This document shows, in pieces, positions 44,207 through 52,461 of a stretch of DNA of 64,000 bases (the stretch's first letter is position 1; each line of letters starts with the position of its first letter). Made by a program: the position numbers and the translations under genes. Origin of the DNA: Bacteroidota bacterium (GTDB lineage: Bacteria; Bacteroidota; Bacteroidia; Bacteroidales; JAAUTT01); NCBI GenBank assembly GCA_023429135.1, contig JAEYWD010000021.1, forward strand, positions 1 through 64,000, given 5' to 3'. The notes below the pieces were generated by a model. The model was not told the origin of the DNA, made no database searches, and saw only the letters and a program-made list of their open reading frames with translations.

Positions 44207-45361
44207 ATGGCCTTTCCTGTTATAAAATATACCGGTATTATCCCTGAAAAGCCCGGCAACATTCATAGTGAGTTTTTAAGCTGTATTGAGCAATTATTGT
44301 TTTTTTGTGGTGACGAATTTAAGCCAGTTAAGCTTTCTGTTTTTTTAAATTCCGAAAGTGAAAAGGATTTTGCCGGTGAGAAAAAACTTCTAGGTGAGAT
44401 AATTTCTAAAAGGTTTTCTGAATGTCCTGCTTTTTCTGTTGTATCCCAATCGCCTGCTGTATCTTTTAAATTAAGTCTGGAAGCAGCAGTTATTGCTGCG
44501 GGAAGCAAGTTGGCTTTCAGAGCATATAACCAGTTTCCGTATGTTGTTATCGAAGCTGATGATTATAAAGTTTTGTGGGCATCAGGACTCGAAGCCGCGA
44601 ATCTGCTATCGGTAGAAGAAGGAGCGGATGTATCTTTCGGATTGATGCAAGTTATTTTAATGCATGAAGGATTAAATTTCAATGATATTGTGCGGCAGTG
44701 GAACTATATTCCTCAGATTTGTTATGTTGAACAAAGGAATGGTGCATTAATTCAGCATTATCAATCCTTTAACGAGGTTCGGCATGCTTATTACCAGAAG
44801 TACCGTACCAAAGGATGTTTCCCCGCTGCTACGGGAATAGGACAACATTTTGGAAATTTCACGCTCGATTTTATTGCTTTCCGCTGCAAGCAAAGCTGTA
44901 ACGACCTGAAAGTTGAAAGTCCTTTGCAGCGCAATCCCTACCAATACGGGCAGGAAGTACTTGTGGGTACAACCACTCAAAAGAAGCATGCGCCGGAATT
45001 CGAACGTGCCCGAATTCTTGTATTTTCTGATGAAATGCGGATTCTGGTATCTGGTACGGCTTCCATCGAAGGCGAAATCACTACCGATAAGGATAGTGTT
45101 GAACGGCAAACTCATTCGACTATACGCAATATCGAATCGTTGATAAGCAAAGAAAACTTATTTGCGCAGTATCCTTCCCTTAATTTTTCGGAAACCAGTT
45201 TTGTTTACCTGAGAGCCTATGTTAAATACAGAGAGGACATTTCCCTGGTGGAGAAGATTGTGAAACAAAAGTTCGGAGAAGTGCCGGTGATTGTTGTTCA
45301 GGCTGAGATTTGCCGGTGCGATTTGCTTGTTGAGATTGAGGCTGAGCTGCAGGCTTTCTAA
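44207..45361 (+). CDS. RidA-fold protein resembling FkbO/Hyg5/XanB2 chorismatases
   Basis: A 384-residue cytosolic protein without a signal peptide. The C-terminal third has the pattern of chorismatase-like RidA-fold enzymes: FPAATGIGQHFG, LQRNPYQYGQEVLVGTT, FERARILVFSDEMRILVSGT, then ASIEGE and a late Cys-rich VVQAEICRCDLLVEIEAE. Such enzymes cleave chorismate to hydroxybenzoates or a dihydrodiol; in aryl-polyene makers the product feeds pigment synthesis. Several catalytic positions cannot be checked by eye. It starts 4 bases after the PD40 gene and ends the same-strand run. A non-enzymatic RidA relative is the alternative. Confidence 0.6.
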   Translation: MAFPVIKYTGIIPEKPGNIHSEFLSCIEQLLFFCGDEFKPVKLSVFLNSESEKDFAGEKKLLGEIISKRFSECPAFSVVSQSPAVSFKLSLEAAVIAAGSKLAFRAYNQFPYVVIEADDYKVLWASGLEAANLLSVEEGADVSFGLMQVILMHEGLNFNDIVRQWNYIPQICYVEQRNGALIQHYQSFNEVRHAYYQKYRTKGCFPAATGIGQHFGNFTLDFIAFRCKQSCNDLKVESPLQRNPYQYGQEVLVGTTTQKKHAPEFERARILVFSDEMRILVSGTASIEGEITTDKDSVERQTHSTIRNIESLISKENLFAQYPSLNFSETSFVYLRAYVKYREDISLVEKIVKQKFGEVPVIVVQAEICRCDLLVEIEAELQAF

Positions 45362-45395
45362 AGGGAGGTGTTTTGATGCGAGTTTCTGATGTTTT

Positions 45396-46457
45396 TTACT
45401 TAACCTCTTTTTTGTGTTTGGCCTTTTCCAGGGTTAAGGAAAATATCGATCCTTCTCCAAGTTTGGATTGAACCCTGATAGTCTGCTGATGTGCTTCAAT
45501 GATGTGTTTTACAATAGATAATCCCAGTCCGGTACCGCCCTGGTCGCGCGAGCGACTTTTATCAACACGGTAAAACCGCTCAAATATCCGGGGTAAATCC
45601 TTTTCGGCGATGCCAATACCGGTATCGGTAATTTCTATCAGGATCTGATCTCCGATATCCACAAACGAAACAGTAATGGTGCCTCCCGGTTTACTGTACT
45701 TAATTGCATTAACAATAAGGTTGTTAATGGCTTCTATAATTCTTTTCCGGTCGGCATTAACCCAAATGGTTTTCTCGTGCCCTTTTTCAAACTGAAGTTT
45801 AACTCCGTAGCGGTGGGCAAGCATTTCCTGCATTTCATAAACATCTTCCACCAGCGTAACAATATTGAAACTCTCGTAGAGAAGTTTAAGTTCTCCGGCC
45901 TCAAGTCCCGAAATGGACTCGAGATCTTCCACAATGCTGATCAGCCGGTTTATGCTTTTCTCAGTCCGCTCAAGATATTGCCGGTTGATGGAAGCATCTT
46001 CCAAACCTCCGTCGAGCAGTGTTAAAATATATCCCTGGATGTTGAAAATGGGAGTCTTCAATTCATGCGATACATTACCAAGAAATTCCCTTCTGTACTT
46101 TTCGAGTTGTTTTAGCTGGTCAATTTCTTTCGACTGATCCAGTGCCCAGTGAGAAACATCTTTCTGGACAACCGAAATCTGATCCTTGGTTTCCATTGCT
46201 TTGCGAAAATCGCGTCGCCCCAGATTGTAATTATGGATGGTTTTGTAAATGGGATTAATTTTTTCGTAAATAAATTCGCTTAAAGTGTAGTAAACAACAA
46301 AGTAGATAAGGCAAAACAGAGATCCGAGAATAATTGGCAAAAACCATATGCGAAACGATTCGTGGAAAAGCAATTCGCTGCCGATTACCAATCCTGAAGC
46401 CACTGTGGCAATCAGGGAGATATAAACTGCCATTAATCTGGGCGATGTTCCTCTCAT
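45396..46457 (-). CDS. PhoR-like sensor histidine kinase, no adjacent regulator
   Basis: A 353-residue inner-membrane kinase. Two transmembrane helices (LMAVYISLIATVASGLVIGS and FLPIILGSLFCLIYFVVYYT) are joined by a very short periplasmic loop, so it has almost no external sensor. The HisKA box reads FLGNVSHELKTPIFNIQGYI (phospho-His about residue 133), and the ATPase domain has NLIVNAIKYS, ITDTGIGIAEKDLPRIFERF and GGTGLGLSIVKHIIEAH. Its ATG overlaps the ribE stop by 4 bases. No response regulator is nearby. Confidence 0.93.
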   Translation of the reverse strand: MRGTSPRLMAVYISLIATVASGLVIGSELLFHESFRIWFLPIILGSLFCLIYFVVYYTLSEFIYEKINPIYKTIHNYNLGRRDFRKAMETKDQISVVQKDVSHWALDQSKEIDQLKQLEKYRREFLGNVSHELKTPIFNIQGYILTLLDGGLEDASINRQYLERTEKSINRLISIVEDLESISGLEAGELKLLYESFNIVTLVEDVYEMQEMLAHRYGVKLQFEKGHEKTIWVNADRKRIIEAINNLIVNAIKYSKPGGTITVSFVDIGDQILIEITDTGIGIAEKDLPRIFERFYRVDKSRSRDQGGTGLGLSIVKHIIEAHQQTIRVQSKLGEGSIFSLTLEKAKHKKEVK

Positions 46458-47053
46458 GCTTTCGAAAGTTGCTGACTCATAATTTTTGCAACATATTTAC
46501 CAATGATGTCGAATTCGAGATTCACCACGGTGCCAACTTTTATCTGATGAAAATTTGTAACATCGTAGGTGAAAGGAATGATAGCAACCTGGAATGTTTT
46601 CGGACCTGAGTTTACAACTGTAAGGCTTACTCCGTTAACAGTAATGGAACCTTTCTCAACAGTAATATTTCCTTTTGAAGGATCGTATTCGAAAGTAAAA
46701 TACCAGCTTCCCTGGGCTTCGGTAACAGCGGTACATGTAGCTGTTTGATCCACATGGCCCTGTACAATGTGTCCGTCCAGTCTTTCATTTAACCGCATGC
46801 TGCGTTCAAGATTTACTTTGTCGCCGGGTTTAAGTAAACCAAGGTTCGATTTTTCAAGGGTTTCTTTAATGGCAGTAACCGTGTAGGTTTTACCTTCTTT
46901 TTTTACAACAGTTAGGCAAACGCCGTTGTGAGCAATACTCTGATCGATTTTTAACTCGTCGGTAAACGAGCATTCCATGGTGATGTGAAGGTTTTCTTTT
47001 TCTTTTAGGAGATTAACAACAGGGGCGGCTTCTTCTACAATTCCTGAAAACAT
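46454..47053 (-). CDS. ribE: Riboflavin synthase, alpha subunit
   Basis: A 199-residue enzyme that converts two molecules of dimethyl-ribityllumazine to riboflavin. It shows the duplicated beta-barrel pattern: MFSGIVEEAAPV at the start, IDQSIAHNGVCLTVVKKEGK and NLERSMRLNERLDGHIVQGH in repeat one, then ITVEKGSITVNGVSLTVVNS in repeat two. Length is normal. It overlaps the downstream histidine kinase by 4 bases. A CAAATTTA sequence (complement TAAATTTG) at 47098-47105 is a possible -7 promoter element. Confidence 0.95.
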   Translation of the reverse strand: MFSGIVEEAAPVVNLLKEKENLHITMECSFTDELKIDQSIAHNGVCLTVVKKEGKTYTVTAIKETLEKSNLGLLKPGDKVNLERSMRLNERLDGHIVQGHVDQTATCTAVTEAQGSWYFTFEYDPSKGNITVEKGSITVNGVSLTVVNSGPKTFQVAIIPFTYDVTNFHQIKVGTVVNLEFDIIGKYVAKIMSQQLSKA

Positions 47054-47219
47054 ATTGCTTTTAATTTGGTTTTTTGAACAACTTTGAATTTAATGTCACA
47101 AATTTATACATTTACTTCGAGTTGTATATTAAAGAATTGTTACCTCTGTGAAATGTGTATATGAACTTAGTTGGATATTTGGTTCGGTTGATATTTCATA
47201 AGGTTTTAAAAGTGAACAG

Positions 47220-47645
47220 ATGAATCTGCCCGACTCGCGAATTGTTAAATTTATTAAGGAACATCACGTGTTAACACTTGCAACATGCGTCGATAACAAG
47301 CCATGGTGCAGCAGTTGTTTTTATGCTTATCTGGAAAATGAAGTAGGATTTGTTTTTACTTCAGAAATAGAATCCCGGCATATTCAGGAGGCATTGGCAA
47401 ATACTTATGTTTCGGGTACGGTTGTATTGGAGTCGGATATTGCAGGGAAACTTCAGGGAGTGCAGTTCGAAGGGAAATTACGCATACTTGACCTGCAGCT
47501 TACTAATAAAGCCAAAATGCTTTATGTGAAGAAATATCCGATGACATCTTTGCTCCAAACTTCGCTCTGGTTTCTGGAAGTCAGCTATATGAAATTTACC
47601 GACAATCGCTTGATCCCAGGTAATAAACTATTCTGGAAAAGATAG
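47220..47645 (+). CDS. FMN-binding split-barrel protein (pyridoxamine oxidase-like, YhbP type)
   Basis: A 141-residue protein of the pyridoxamine-phosphate-oxidase-like fold: IVKFIKEHHVLTLATCVDNK, PWCSSCFYAYLENEVGFVFT and SRHIQEALANTYVSGTVVLE, then GVQFEGKLRIL. It matches the YhbP/UPF0306-like subgroup, which binds flavin or heme in some members; the physiological reaction is unknown. It is a lone plus-strand gene between ribE and the radical SAM gene. Confidence 0.8.
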   Translation: MNLPDSRIVKFIKEHHVLTLATCVDNKPWCSSCFYAYLENEVGFVFTSEIESRHIQEALANTYVSGTVVLESDIAGKLQGVQFEGKLRILDLQLTNKAKMLYVKKYPMTSLLQTSLWFLEVSYMKFTDNRLIPGNKLFWKR

Positions 47646-47687
47646 CCGGATTAGCATTTGGTGCATTCTTTCTGAAAAAGGTAGGCT

Positions 47688-48467
47688 TCAGCCCGAAATC
47701 TGAACTTCTATTCCAAGATTTTTGATTCGCTCGGCTATTTTAGTCAGATCGCCCATGGATATTTTCTGAAGACCAGATACAGGCGTATTTCTTTCTATGG
47801 TATAAATCATCACTTTTTCCGGGGTGATTTCTTTTATAATCGCAGCCCAGGCGGTTAATTCCACTTCGGTAGTATTGTCAACCATTCTGCCATTGTGCTG
47901 TCCACGGGTAAAAAGAGTCTGGATGATAAGCCGTCCGTTAAATTGCTTCAGATTTTCAATTAAAGCGTCGAGTACAAATTTTCCGGCAGGTTGATTCATT
48001 TGCAGAACTGTGGCGGGAATAGCCGAATCCAGTTTAAGAATGTTCTGGTCAATTTTTTTTAATGAAGCTACAACCTCTTTTTTGTGAATCATGGTTGAAT
48101 TGGAGAGTACTGAGACTTTGGCATCAGGGAAATACCTGTTTCGTAACTCAATGGTGTCGTCTATAATGCTGGCAAATGCCGGATGGATTGTAGGTTCCCC
48201 ATTGCCGGCGAATGTAATCACATCGGGCTTTTTGTTGTTGTTTTTCATTTCCTGGAGTTTTTGCTCCAGCGCCTCATAAACTTCATATCGTGAAGGTAAT
48301 TTGTAGTTTTTTATTTCGTTGGGGGTGTTAAGCCCGCATTCGCAGTAAATGCAATTGAAGTTACATACTTTACAACCTGTGGGTAAAAGATTAACTCCTA
48401 ACGAAACCCCTAAACGTCGCGATTTAACCGGACCAAAAACTATTTTATCGAAAAGGAAAGTGCTCAT
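47688..48467 (-). CDS. Radical SAM protein (COG0731-like)
   Basis: A 259-residue radical SAM enzyme. The 4Fe-4S motif is CNFNCIYC, preceded by the family-specific FGPVKSRRLGVSLGVNLLPT and GCKVC. Later motifs include VITFAGNGEPTIHPAF and the C-terminal TPVSGLQKI. It resembles the COG0731 group annotated as wyosine-base-synthesis-like, though bacterial members have no confirmed substrate. Extra Cys residues (GCKVC, YCECG) may hold a second cluster. It starts 15 bases after the lipoprotein gene, on the same strand. Confidence 0.85.
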   Translation of the reverse strand: MSTFLFDKIVFGPVKSRRLGVSLGVNLLPTGCKVCNFNCIYCECGLNTPNEIKNYKLPSRYEVYEALEQKLQEMKNNNKKPDVITFAGNGEPTIHPAFASIIDDTIELRNRYFPDAKVSVLSNSTMIHKKEVVASLKKIDQNILKLDSAIPATVLQMNQPAGKFVLDALIENLKQFNGRLIIQTLFTRGQHNGRMVDNTTEVELTAWAAIIKEITPEKVMIYTIERNTPVSGLQKISMGDLTKIAERIKNLGIEVQISG

Positions 48468-48482
48468 TTATTGAAATGTAAT

Positions 48483-49016
48483 TTATTTTGACTGGGTGAA
48501 AGTTTTTTCACCACTGGGCTGATAAACCCACTGGATTGTTACCTCTACATGCGGTGTGGGTAATGTTAAAGCTTGATAATCCTTAATTAGCAATTTGGCG
48601 TATCGATTGCTCCGACTTTTAAAAACATAAACCTGATTGGATTTTATACCATTTACTTTTGGAACAAACGAGTAATTGCCAGCTTCTGTTAAATTGTTAA
48701 ACAACGCCTGAGCTTCGTTTATACTGTTAAATTCTCCAAGTAAATAAAAAGCCTCATCATTTTGAGGGCTTGTCAGATTTGCTCCCTGGAGGTCTAAATT
48801 GTTTTCCAGAACCAAATCGGGAATGGGAGATGACGTTAAGTTAAAGCTTACTAACTTTGCTTGTTCAAATAAAAAACCTTCTACATAATAATTTGTTCCG
48901 TTACCCATAATCTGCGATGAAAGAGCTACCTCACCGCTTGTTTTTGCCTTTTCTTCATCTTTGGAACATGCTGTAATTATAAAAACTGCCAGCATATATG
49001 TGAATATCTTTTTCAT
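48483..49016 (-). CDS. Hypothetical lipoprotein
   Basis: A 177-residue protein with a lipoprotein signal (MKKIFTYMLAVFIITACSKD, lipid Cys at residue 17). The mature part is polar and beta-rich, including NLTSSPIPDLVLENNLDLQG and VYVFKSRSNRYAKLLIKDYQ, and resembles small Bacteroidota lipoproteins of unknown role. It precedes the radical SAM gene by 15 bases; joint function is not evident. Confidence 0.75.
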   Translation of the reverse strand: MKKIFTYMLAVFIITACSKDEEKAKTSGEVALSSQIMGNGTNYYVEGFLFEQAKLVSFNLTSSPIPDLVLENNLDLQGANLTSPQNDEAFYLLGEFNSINEAQALFNNLTEAGNYSFVPKVNGIKSNQVYVFKSRSNRYAKLLIKDYQALTLPTPHVEVTIQWVYQPSGEKTFTQSK

Positions 49017-49086
49017 AGCAAAAAATTAATTAACCCTTTAACAGATAACAAAGCTTATAAACTTTTGGCGATAAGAATATTAAATT

Positions 49087-50307
49087 CTAGAATGCGGCCA
49101 TCAGCAGATTGATATCCTGTGAAGGAATATCAAGAAGGTTGCCAATGATGTGGTTTGTAAGAATACCGTTGTACAAGTAAACCCCATGACGCAATCCTAA
49201 ATTGGATTTCAATGTTTGGGTTATACTTCCCGAGGATGCAATATCCTGAAGAATCGGACCCATTACATTGCTTAGCGCAATTGAGGCAGTACGGGCTACA
49301 CGTGAAGTAATATTGGGTACGCAATAATGTACAACATCATATTTCCTGAAAACAGGGTCGCCATGATTCCGTACTTCCGATGTTTCGAAACAGCCTCCCT
49401 GATCGATGCTGATATCGATAATTACCGAACCTTTTTTCATTTGGCTTACCATTTCTTCGGTAACTATTACCATTTGTTCCATTCCGGTAAGGTGAACAGC
49501 TCCAATAACAACATCAGCCGATTTGAGCGATTTTTTCAGCGTTTGCGGATGCAGTACCGAGGTATGCAGGCGCATTCCCATGTGGTCCTGCAAACGTTGA
49601 AGTTTGTGGATGGAGTTATCCATTATTTTTACAAAAGCTCCAAGTCCTAAGGCAGCGCGTGCAGCCGACTCGCCCGCAGTTCCGGCGCCAATAATTACCA
49701 CTTCGGTGGGGGTAATGCCGGTTACGCCTCCTAACATCACACCTTTGCCTTTATTGGCATTGTTTAAATATTCGGCGGCAATCAAAATGGCTGTGTTTCC
49801 TGCAATTTCGCTCATGCTCCTTACAACAGGGTAACATCCGTAATGATCCTTTAAACTCTCGAAGGATATGGCAGTAACTCTTTTCTGCATCAGGCTCCGG
49901 ATGTACTCTTCGGAGTGGTTGCGCATATGCAGCGAAGATAGTATCAATTGGTTTCCTTTTAAGCCTGCAATTTCCTTTACAGATAAAGGAGCTATTTTCA
50001 AAATGATATCGGCTTGCAAAACCTGAGCCTTGTCAACAATCATAGCCCCAACTTCACTGTACTGGGTGTTCATATAGTTGGCCGAATGTCCGGCATCGCT
50101 TTCAATTAATATGGTGTGGCCGTTGCCAATCAGTATTTCAACAGCCTCCGGCGTTAAAGGAATCCGGCTTTCGTAAATATCCGATTCCTTAGGGATGCCA
50201 ATTACCAACTGGTTTTGTTTTTTCCCTACCTCAAGCATTTCTTCCTGAGGAATAAGGCTTTGCTTTGGAATGCTGAAAGAGCCTTGTGGTGAATCCTGCC
50301 TGCCCAT
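49087..50307 (-). CDS. ald: Alanine dehydrogenase
   Basis: A 406-residue NAD-dependent enzyme interconverting alanine with pyruvate and ammonia. The substrate domain starts VIGIPKESDIYESRIPLTPE, with ESDAGHSANYMNTQYSEVGA and KIAPLSVKEIAGLKGNQL; the NAD-binding domain has EVVIIGAGTAGESAARAALG, VIGAVHLTG and IIDISIDQGGCFETSEV. The first 28 residues are an extra N-terminal extension typical of Bacteroidota. PntA-type transhydrogenase is the nearest alternative, but the C-terminal part fits alanine dehydrogenase. Confidence 0.92.
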   Translation of the reverse strand: MGRQDSPQGSFSIPKQSLIPQEEMLEVGKKQNQLVIGIPKESDIYESRIPLTPEAVEILIGNGHTILIESDAGHSANYMNTQYSEVGAMIVDKAQVLQADIILKIAPLSVKEIAGLKGNQLILSSLHMRNHSEEYIRSLMQKRVTAISFESLKDHYGCYPVVRSMSEIAGNTAILIAAEYLNNANKGKGVMLGGVTGITPTEVVIIGAGTAGESAARAALGLGAFVKIMDNSIHKLQRLQDHMGMRLHTSVLHPQTLKKSLKSADVVIGAVHLTGMEQMVIVTEEMVSQMKKGSVIIDISIDQGGCFETSEVRNHGDPVFRKYDVVHYCVPNITSRVARTASIALSNVMGPILQDIASSGSITQTLKSNLGLRHGVYLYNGILTNHIIGNLLDIPSQDINLLMAAF

Positions 50308-50389
50308 GTTATTACCAATTAGTAGTATTAATTATTCGAAATTATTATTAAACATTCATATAATCAATTTATAAAGCAAATATAACGGT

Positions 50390-50809
50390 TTAATCCAGAT
50401 TTACTTCTAATTGCCGTTTGCCCGAATTTGTTTCTTCTATCCTGATTTCCTTAAAATGTGGAGGGATAAGGTCGGGAGCCTTTTCGGGCCATTCGATAAA
50501 ACAGTATGCATCACTGTAAACATAATCCTCGTAACCCATGTCGTATAGCTCTTCTTCTTTTTTGATTCTGTAAAAGTCGAAGTGATAAATTTTGTTATTG
50601 TCGGGCAAAGTGTATTCATTTACAAGCGAAAATGTAGGGCTGGTAACTACTTCCTTCACTTTCAACTGTCGGCAAACTTCTTTTATAAAGGTGGTTTTTC
50701 CAGCCCCCATCGAACCCAATATTGCAAAATGTCTGTGTGTTTTGGCGTCATTTAGGAATTGGGACACTACATCCGGTAAGGCCTCTATGTCTTTTATTTC
50801 GTAATACAT
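50390..50809 (-). CDS. tsaE: tRNA t6A synthesis ATPase TsaE
   Basis: A 139-residue P-loop ATPase that works with TsaB and TsaD to make the t6A37 base of tRNAs. The P-loop is LGSMGAGKTTFIKEVC; SPTFSLVNEYTLPDNNKIYH and FDFYRIKKEEELYDMGYEDY follow, then FIEWPEKAPDLIP. The start at 50809 (MYYEIKDI) is preferred over the frame-opening ATG 13 codons upstream because it gives the family N-terminus. It lies 82 bases upstream of ald on the same strand. Confidence 0.93.
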   Translation of the reverse strand: MYYEIKDIEALPDVVSQFLNDAKTHRHFAILGSMGAGKTTFIKEVCRQLKVKEVVTSPTFSLVNEYTLPDNNKIYHFDFYRIKKEEELYDMGYEDYVYSDAYCFIEWPEKAPDLIPPHFKEIRIEETNSGKRQLEVNLD

Positions 50810-50949
50810 CTCAGTTAAATAATGTAGCAAAAGTATCGAAAAAAACATCCGGTATATTATTTAAACAGCTATTTCAACAGAATTGGCATTTTTGGATTTA
50901 TTTTGTTTAGATTTAGCTTATTTTTATCACTAACTAATTATTAACTACC

Positions 50950-51519
50950 ATGAAAATGTTCAATTTATTTTTGGGGTTTTTATCGTTCAGGAATTTAGCC
51001 GGTTTAATTCTGATTTTAGGGATTTCCTGGCTCTCTTTTTCATTTGGTGTAAAATATGCTGAAAATTCAGCAGTTGTTGAATCGAAGAAAGTTGCCCAGG
51101 TAGCGGTAATTGTAAAAGATATTGATAAAGCCCGGAATGCCTGGGCTTCAGTTCTGGGAATGCCTGTTCCTGATATCAGCATTGCCGAAGGTCATGAATC
51201 CAGGCCCACTCAGTATAACGATAAACCCACTGATGCTAAATGTAAACTCGCATTTCTGAGAATGGAGAACCTGCAGATTGAGCTAATCCAGCCTATGGGC
51301 GGTAAAAGCACCTGGCAGGAGTATCTGGATAAGTATGGCGAAGGCCTTCACCATATCGCCTTTAATGTGAAAGATATTAATGGTGTGGAAAAAAAGTTTG
51401 CATCTATTAAAATGCCAACAGTACAAAGAGGCGGGTGGAACGGAGGCGCTTACAGTTATATAGATGCATCGGCCGATTTGGGCTGTATCCTGGAATTGCT
51501 TGAAAATTACGGTAAATAG
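50950..51519 (+). CDS. Membrane-anchored VOC (glyoxalase/bleomycin) family protein
   Basis: A 189-residue protein. An N-terminal membrane segment (FRNLAGLILILGISWLSFSF) is followed by one VOC fold module: VAQVAVIVKDIDKARNAWAS, LGMPVPDISIAEG, FLRMENLQIELIQPMGGKST, GEGLHHIAFNVKDINGVEK and the final CILELLENYGK with Glu. The two His (GLHHIAF) and Glu fit metal binding as in epimerases or lyases. It leads a trio with a TIM-barrel isomerase-like gene and a DUF1593 gene. The anchor suggests it acts in the periplasm. Confidence 0.8.
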   Translation: MKMFNLFLGFLSFRNLAGLILILGISWLSFSFGVKYAENSAVVESKKVAQVAVIVKDIDKARNAWASVLGMPVPDISIAEGHESRPTQYNDKPTDAKCKLAFLRMENLQIELIQPMGGKSTWQEYLDKYGEGLHHIAFNVKDINGVEKKFASIKMPTVQRGGWNGGAYSYIDASADLGCILELLENYGK

Positions 51520-51551
51520 TATCATGCATAAATAAACTTAACTAATATAAA

Positions 51552-52421
51552 ATGGACCGAAGAAAAATGATAGGCAGTATTGCCGGAGCAGCCGCAATTA
51601 CCGCTGCCGGTATTCCTTTTGCTGACACGTTTGCAGCAAGTGCCGATGGTAAAACCAAATTGAAAGGAAATATACGTCATTCCATCAGTCAGTGGTGTTA
51701 TGGCGATATCCCGCTCGATAAACTTTCTGCAGCCTGTGTGCAGATGGGAATTGAATCCATAGAGCTGCTTCAGGAAAAAGACTGGGCAACTGTAAGTGGT
51801 TTTGGATTAAAATGCGCAGTAGGGTATGCTACCGATTGGGGTATTCCCAAAGGTTTTAACCGTTTGGAAAACCATGAGAAGTTAGTTACCGACTTCGAAA
51901 AAATGATTCCAAAGGCTGCTGCTGCCGGTGTTCCTAACCTTATTTGTTTTTCGGGTAACCGCGAGGGTATGAACGATAACGAAGGTATGATTAATTGTGC
52001 AAAAGGATTGAGGAAGCTAATGCCACTGGCCGAAAAGCATAATGTTACTATAATAATGGAACTTTTGAACAGCTACGGCCATAAGGATTATATGTGCGAC
52101 AAAACCAAATGGGGTGCAGCTCTTGTCGAAATGGTGGGTTCGCAGAGGTTTAAGCTGCTATACGATATCTTCCATATGCAAATTATGGAAGGTAATGTGA
52201 TTGATCATATTCGCAATTTCAATCAATACATCGGTCATTACCATACCGGAGGTGTTCCTGGCCGTCATGAGGTGGACGAAACACAGGAACTTTATTACCC
52301 GGCCATTATGAAGGCTATTGTAGAAACTGGTTACAAGGGATTTGTAGGACAGGAATTTGTTCCTTCGAAAGCTGACAAATTAGAATCGCTCAAAAAATGC
52401 ATTGCAATCTGCGATGTTTAG
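51552..52421 (+). CDS. TIM-barrel hydroxypyruvate isomerase-like protein
   Basis: A 289-residue sugar-isomerase/endonuclease-IV-like TIM barrel. The N-terminus MDRRKMIGSIAGAAAITAAG has a twin-Arg-like signal, so it may be exported by Tat. The barrel includes KGNIRHSISQWCYGDIPLDK, PNLICFSGNREG, VTIIMELLNSYGHKDYMCDK, LLYDIFHMQIMEGNVIDHIR, GHYHTGGVPGRHEVDETQEL and YKGFVGQEF, which hold the Glu/Asp/His metal ligands of the Hyi group. It lies 32 bases after the VOC gene and 40 before DUF1593. The natural substrate is unknown. Confidence 0.83.
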   Translation: MDRRKMIGSIAGAAAITAAGIPFADTFAASADGKTKLKGNIRHSISQWCYGDIPLDKLSAACVQMGIESIELLQEKDWATVSGFGLKCAVGYATDWGIPKGFNRLENHEKLVTDFEKMIPKAAAAGVPNLICFSGNREGMNDNEGMINCAKGLRKLMPLAEKHNVTIIMELLNSYGHKDYMCDKTKWGAALVEMVGSQRFKLLYDIFHMQIMEGNVIDHIRNFNQYIGHYHTGGVPGRHEVDETQELYYPAIMKAIVETGYKGFVGQEFVPSKADKLESLKKCIAICDV

Positions 52422-52461
52422 AGGTAAATCGTTTTGGAATTTTAATTAGTCATATCATATT

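Noticed and set aside
44747..45115. 122-residue minus-strand frame in the RidA-like gene
   Set aside because: Antisense to a tightly spaced plus-strand operon; no recognisable domain.
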